A stretch of DNA of 64,000 nucleotides from an uncultured Monoglobus sp. (GTDB lineage: Bacteria; Bacillota; Clostridia; Monoglobales; Monoglobaceae): contig CANRHV010000003.1 of assembly GCA_947630505.1 (NCBI GenBank), positions 1 to 64,000 of the forward strand. The letters run 5' to 3'. The translations under genes and the position numbers were made by a program. Positions within the stretch are counted from its first letter, which is position 1. Each line of letters opens with the position of its first letter. Under the pieces are notes generated by a model that was not told where the DNA came from, searched no databases, and worked only from the letters and a program-made list of their open reading frames with translations. Below, in pieces: positions 60,799-64,000 of this stretch.

Positions 60799-61527
60799 CT
60801 AAAGGCGTGGGATCAGGCATAATATCCCGTAGATTATCGGCTGATGTATAAGATAAATAACAAGCGAATGTCTGCCGATAAACGTCAGCGGTCTTATGTC
60901 GGGCTTTCTCAAAAAGCACAGCAGGTTCAGCCTTTTACATAATTTGAAAAGGTAATACCCCGCGAGGTACAAAAAGAACCACGGGAACAACGAGAAGTAA
61001 TCGACCGAGAAAAAGTCCCTAAAAGGGAACCCGAAAAACGCGGTAATATAGTTTTTGTAAAGCGCCGTAGGCAACGGAAGTCCCGCGAGATAACCCGCGT
61101 TTATGTCAAACGCTAAAATAAACAAAATAAGCGATATGATCAGCCCGATACACGGGCTGATTTTTTTAAGGGAAAAATCAAACAGCGCGGTCACGAGCGC
61201 CGCGCTGCCCAAAAATGTCAGAATTCCGAATATTATTATATTTTGGGGCATGAAAACAGCGGTCACGGCCGTGATGCCCGCGCCGAGCAGAAACAGTATC
61301 AGCCCGTTTTTTATCGGCTTTTTGCTCAGCGAAAAGCAAAATCCCGACACGGCTATAAAAGTGAACGCTATGCTGCGCTGCCAGATGACCGCCGGGCGCG
61401 AGGCAATAAGGCCGCCGGGCAGAAAATCCAGCGAGCACAGATCCCAAAAACCGTGATATAATATCATGCTTATTATCGCGGCCGCCCGAACGCAGTCAAC
61501 CGCCGAGAGCCTTGTACCCCTGCTCAC
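60799..61527 (-). CDS. Heparan-alpha-glucosaminide N-acetyltransferase-like membrane protein (DUF1624)
   Basis: 242 residues, about seven membrane helices. It begins RLSAVDCVRAAAIISMILYHGFWDLC, with the Asp and His typical of DUF1624/HGSNAT-type acyltransferases, and ends with HSLVIYLIHQPIIYGIL. The family moves acetyl groups across membranes to sugars or is of unknown function in bacteria. The acceptor cannot be told. It lies directly after ridA (2-bp gap) on the same strand and is convergent with metY. Confidence 0.82.
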   Translation of the reverse strand: MSRGTRLSAVDCVRAAAIISMILYHGFWDLCSLDFLPGGLIASRPAVIWQRSIAFTFIAVSGFCFSLSKKPIKNGLILFLLGAGITAVTAVFMPQNIIIFGILTFLGSAALVTALFDFSLKKISPCIGLIISLILFILAFDINAGYLAGLPLPTALYKNYITAFFGFPFRDFFSVDYFSLFPWFFLYLAGYYLFKLCKRLNLLCFLRKPDIRPLTFIGRHSLVIYLIHQPIIYGILCLIPRL

Positions 61528-61529
61528 GG

Positions 61530-61901
61530 CTATACGGCCGCTATGACCTCGACCTCGACCAGCGCGCCCTTGGGCAGAGCCTTGACGGCCACGCAGGAGC
61601 GGGCGGGCTTTGAAGTGAAATACTCGCCGTATATATCGTTGAACTCGGCAAAGTCGTTTATGTCCGCCAAAAAGCAGGTGGTTTTGAGCGCCTTTTCGCA
61701 GGACGAGCTCGCAGCCTCAAGTACCGCTGTCAGATTTTCCATGACCTGCCTGGTCTGGCCTTTGATGTCGTCGGCCTCAATGTTTCCCGTAGCGGGGTTT
61801 ATCGCTATCTGGCCCGAGGTGTAAACCGTGCCGCCGATCTTGACGGCCTGGGAGTAGGGGCCTATGGCTTCGGGAGCGCCGTTTGTGTGTATCTTTTCCA
61901 T
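61530..61901 (-). CDS. ridA: RidA family enamine/imine deaminase
   Basis: 123 residues, full RidA length. Seen: GPYSQAVKIG and SGQIAINPATG near the N-terminus, the conserved Arg in KPARSCVAVKALPKGALVEVE. RidA hydrolyses 2-aminoacrylate and 2-aminocrotonate, the reactive products of serine/threonine dehydratases. It lies 22 bp downstream of ilvA in the same direction, a textbook functional pair. GGAGG precedes the ATG. Confidence 0.95.
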   Translation of the reverse strand: MEKIHTNGAPEAIGPYSQAVKIGGTVYTSGQIAINPATGNIEADDIKGQTRQVMENLTAVLEAASSSCEKALKTTCFLADINDFAEFNDIYGEYFTSKPARSCVAVKALPKGALVEVEVIAAV

Positions 61902-61923
61902 AATAATACCTCCGTATAATAAT

Positions 61924-63117
61924 TTATCTTAATTTAAATCCGCTCTTTGTCAGGGCGTTTATTATCTCGTTGAGATGGTCGCGGTTCCTGGTTTCGACCG
62001 ATATCCTGAGGATGCAGTCGTTGATGTCTATGTGGCTGTCGCCCCTGTTATGGTCGAGCTCCACAACGTTCGCGCCGTACGACGCGATGATCTCCGAAAC
62101 GGTCAGCAGCTGACCCGGCTTGTCGGTGAGCTCGATAACCAGCTCGGTCAGGCGTCCCGTCATTTGAAGGCCGCGGTTTATAACTCTCGAAAGGATAGTA
62201 ACGTCTATGTTTCCGCCCGACACCAGAGCTACCACATTTTTGCCCTTGGTGGGCAGCTTGTCAAACATTATCGCGGCGACCGACGCGGCCCCCGCGCCCT
62301 CGGCTATGACCTTCTCGCGCTCGATAAGCTCGAGTATCGCCGTTGAGATCTCGTCGTCCGAGACGGTCACTATATCGTCAACGTAGTTTTTGCATATGTC
62401 AAACGTCAGGTCGCCCGGGGTTTTCACAGCGATACCGTCAGCGATAGTGTGAACTCCGTTCAGGGTCTCGATCTTGTCGTCTTTTATCGAGGTTTTCATC
62501 GACGGGGCGCCCTCTGCCTGCACGCCGTACACCTTGATGTCGGGATTGAGCGACTTGAGCGTGAACGCCACCCCGGCGATAAGTCCGCCGCCTCCCACGG
62601 GAACGACTACCGCGTCAACATTGTCAAGCTGGTCGATTATTTCAAGGCCTATCGAGCCCTGGCCCGCGATAACCTTTTCGTCGTTAAACGGGTGGATAAA
62701 CGTGGCGCCCGTCTCCTCGACCATTTGCAGCGCCTTTTCGTATGCGTCGTCATAAACGCCCTTCACCAGAACGACGTCCGCGCCGTAGCTCTTTGTGGCC
62801 TCGACCTTGGAAATCGGAGCGCCGTCGGGAATACATATCGTGGCTTTTATACCGTGCATGGACGCCGCAAGCGCCACTCCCTGCGCGTGGTTGCCCGCCG
62901 AGCAGGCGATAACGCCTTTCTCCTTTTCCTCGTCGGTCAATTGGGAAATTTTATAATACGCGCCGCGCACCTTAAACGAGCCCGTCACCTGCAAATTCTC
63001 GTTTTTGAGATAGAGATTGCAGTCGGGGCACATTCTGGTCGCGCGGATCAGCTCGGTCGGGCGCAGTACCTGCTTGAGCACGTGCGCGCCGTGGTAGATT
63101 TTATCGAGTGTAACCAT
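61924..63117 (-). CDS. ilvA: Threonine ammonia-lyase
   Basis: 397 residues: a PLP fold type II core (1-310) with the Schiff-base Lys in TGSFKVRGAYYKI, SAGNHAQGVA, GGGGLIAGVA (phosphate loop), and one C-terminal ACT domain (about 325-397). It deaminates threonine to 2-oxobutyrate. The length and single ACT domain fit the short TdcB/IlvA type of Firmicutes, which can serve isoleucine synthesis or catabolism. ridA follows, clearing the enamine intermediate. AAGGAGAGAG precedes the ATG. Confidence 0.95.
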   Translation of the reverse strand: MVTLDKIYHGAHVLKQVLRPTELIRATRMCPDCNLYLKNENLQVTGSFKVRGAYYKISQLTDEEKEKGVIACSAGNHAQGVALAASMHGIKATICIPDGAPISKVEATKSYGADVVLVKGVYDDAYEKALQMVEETGATFIHPFNDEKVIAGQGSIGLEIIDQLDNVDAVVVPVGGGGLIAGVAFTLKSLNPDIKVYGVQAEGAPSMKTSIKDDKIETLNGVHTIADGIAVKTPGDLTFDICKNYVDDIVTVSDDEISTAILELIEREKVIAEGAGAASVAAIMFDKLPTKGKNVVALVSGGNIDVTILSRVINRGLQMTGRLTELVIELTDKPGQLLTVSEIIASYGANVVELDHNRGDSHIDINDCILRISVETRNRDHLNEIINALTKSGFKLR

Positions 63118-63161
63118 ATCTCTCTCCTTATTCGATCACTGTATTATTTTTACATCTATTA

Positions 63162-63190
63162 ATTATAATGGCAAACCGCGGCGATTGCAA
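63162..63190 (-). promoter_or_regulatory. Promoter of the ilvA-ridA operon
   Basis: Reading leftward: TTGCAA (63190-63185), 17 bp, TATAAT (63167-63162). Confidence 0.65.
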
Positions 63191-63255
63191 GTTAAAATTA
63201 CACAAATTATTATTTATCGCGGCGGAATTTCTTGTATCCCGCCGCAAATTTGGGG

Positions 63256-63284
63256 TTGACAAAGGCAGCCGCGAGTGATATTAT
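63256..63284 (+). promoter_or_regulatory. Promoter of the riboflavin operon
   Basis: TTGACA (63256-63261), 17 bp, TATTAT (63279-63284), with a TATAAT-like sequence overlapping a few bases later. It leads into the FMN riboswitch. Region 63118-63516 contains only the two promoters, the riboswitch and terminators. Confidence 0.75.
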
Positions 63285-63303
63285 AATATACAGAAAAAAT
63301 ATT

Positions 63304-63412
63304 TTCTTCAGGGCAGGGTGAAAGTCCCTACCGGCGGTAAAGCCCGCGAGCCATTTTGGCATGATTCGGTGAGATTCCGAAGCCGACGGTCAAAGTCCGG
63401 ATGTGAGAAGAA
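63304..63412 (+). ncRNA. FMN riboswitch (RFN element)
   Basis: The conserved RFN core is present: AGGGTGAAAGTCCCTACCGG near the start, then GGTAAAGCCCGCGAGC, GATTCGGTGAGATTCCGAA, and GACGGTCAAAGTCCGGATG. The P1 ends TTCTTC and GAAGAA pair. It binds FMN and turns off the riboflavin genes, here starting with ribD. Confidence 0.97.
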
Positions 63413-63431
63413 ACTCATTACGCAAAAAACG

Positions 63432-63458
63432 CTCCGAAGGCAGGTCCTCGGAGTTTTT
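63432..63458 (+). terminator. Riboswitch expression platform, first hairpin
   Basis: CTCCGA, 10-nt loop, TCGGAG, then TTTTT. It lies 20 bp after the aptamer. Confidence 0.65.
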
Positions 63459-63471
63459 GTTTTGAGATAAG

Positions 63472-63498
63472 GCCCCGAGTTTTGCTCGGGGCTTTTTT
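63472..63498 (+). terminator. Riboswitch expression platform, second hairpin
   Basis: GCCCCGAG, loop TTTTG, CTCGGGGC, TTTTTT: a strong intrinsic terminator just before the ribD ribosome binding site. Confidence 0.85.
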
Positions 63499-63516
63499 GA
63501 TCGGAGGCGAATATAT

Positions 63517-64000
63517 ATGGAAGAAAAGTACATGCGCCGCGCGCTGGAGCTGGCGGCAAAGGGCAGGGGAAGAACCTCTCCCAATCCGATGGTCGGCTGC
63601 GTTATAGTGAAGGACGGCAGAATAATAGGCGAGGGGTATCACAAAAAATACGGCGGCCCCCACGCCGAACGGAACGCGCTGGCGGCCTGCTCGGAGGACC
63701 CGAGCGGAGCCGATATGTACGTGACGCTGGAGCCCTGCTGTCACTTCGGAAAGACGCCGCCCTGCGCCGACGCGGTGATCGAGAGCGGCATAAAAAGAGT
63801 GTTTATCGGCAGTTTTGATCCGAACCCCAAGGTGGGCGGAGGCGGCGCCGAAAGGCTGCGCCAAAACGGAGTTGAGGTCGTCGTGGGAATGCTTGAAAAA
63901 GAGTGTCTTGAGCTCAACAAAATCTTTATGCGCTACATCACAAGCGGCGAGCCTTACGTGATGCTCAAATACGCCATGACCGCCGACGGAAAAATCGCGA
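63517..64000 (+). CDS. ribD: Riboflavin biosynthesis deaminase/reductase, cut by window end
   Basis: The first 161 residues are in the window. The deaminase domain is complete: the zinc motif is PHAERNAL (HAE) and EPCCHFGKTPPC (PCxxxxxxxxC), typical of RibD. The reductase domain begins (YVMLKYAMTADGKIA). It converts the GTP-derived diaminopyrimidine in two steps toward riboflavin. GGAGG lies 9 nt before the ATG. It is controlled by the FMN riboswitch. The rest of the gene, and likely ribE, ribBA and ribH, lie beyond the right edge. Confidence 0.95.
   Translation, partial: MEEKYMRRALELAAKGRGRTSPNPMVGCVIVKDGRIIGEGYHKKYGGPHAERNALAACSEDPSGADMYVTLEPCCHFGKTPPCADAVIESGIKRVFIGSFDPNPKVGGGGAERLRQNGVEVVVGMLEKECLELNKIFMRYITSGEPYVMLKYAMTADGKIA

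Overview
The window looks like chromosomal DNA of an anaerobic, Gram-positive Firmicute of the class Clostridia, plausibly a gut or fibre-associated species. The evidence is an S-layer-homology surface protein, secreted subtilases and a GH5 glucanase, a ferredoxin-linked 2-keto acid oxidoreductase (IorAB), an Rrf2 regulator, AgrC-like and LytTR signalling, MutS2, HemZ, an FMN riboswitch, and strong AGGAG ribosome binding sites with sigma-A promoters. I cannot name genus or species.

Layout. 1-5540: two tandem S8 proteases (the first cut by the window edge), separated and followed by hairpin repeats. 5773-11067: a giant SLH-anchored surface protein. 11283-13754: pfkA, then an ECF sigma factor with its membrane anti-sigma partner. 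14001-22228: a signalling block holding a PAP2 phosphatase, an AgrC-like kinase, a LytTR regulator, a SpoIIE-type phosphatase fused to an anti-sigma-type kinase, a degenerate kinase-like protein and a STAS protein. 22307-24216: an NlpC/P60 hydrolase and a YbjQ protein. 24508-31313: a rightward cluster (paaK, iorA, iorB, ACT protein, methionine-gamma-lyase-like enzyme, Cys/His-rich mini-protein, phosphoesterase, MGMT-like protein). 31422-33147: kdgA-kdgK. 33395-43198: small unknowns, then mutS2, recJ, rel, a metallo-beta-lactamase-fold hydrolase and a HemZ-like radical SAM enzyme. 43224-43639: a HicB/HicA-type pair. 43681-48199: purD-carB. 48407-52981: GH5 glucanase and a ferredoxin-type aldo/keto reductase. 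53014-57260: a flavin reductase-rubredoxin fusion and a heterodimeric ABC exporter. 57430-58631: DUF378 protein and a Cys-rich protein. 58731-60788: Rrf2 regulator, candidate leader peptide and metY. 60799-63117: an acyltransferase-like membrane protein, RidA and IlvA. 63304-64000: FMN riboswitch and the start of ribD.

The main new observation is a candidate LytTR regulon. An 8-bp element close to GACRYGAA occurs as direct repeats with exactly 21-bp periodicity, ending 5-6 bp before the -35 box of four promoters: the SLH protein, the PAP2 phosphatase, the AgrC-like kinase itself, and an orphan rightward promoter that runs straight into a hairpin. The SpoIIE-kinase promoter has the 21-bp pair one helical turn further away plus a third copy at the standard distance. 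A 21-bp period is the hallmark of LytTR sites, and the only LytTR regulator visible lies in the middle of the cluster. This suggests one sensor system controlling surface protein, envelope phosphatase and a partner-switching module.

A second observation is a 22-codon leader ORF between a strong promoter with a dyad operator and metY, divergent from an Rrf2 gene whose own promoter carries related half-sites. A third is a shared C-terminal module on the unrelated secreted proteases and the glucanase.
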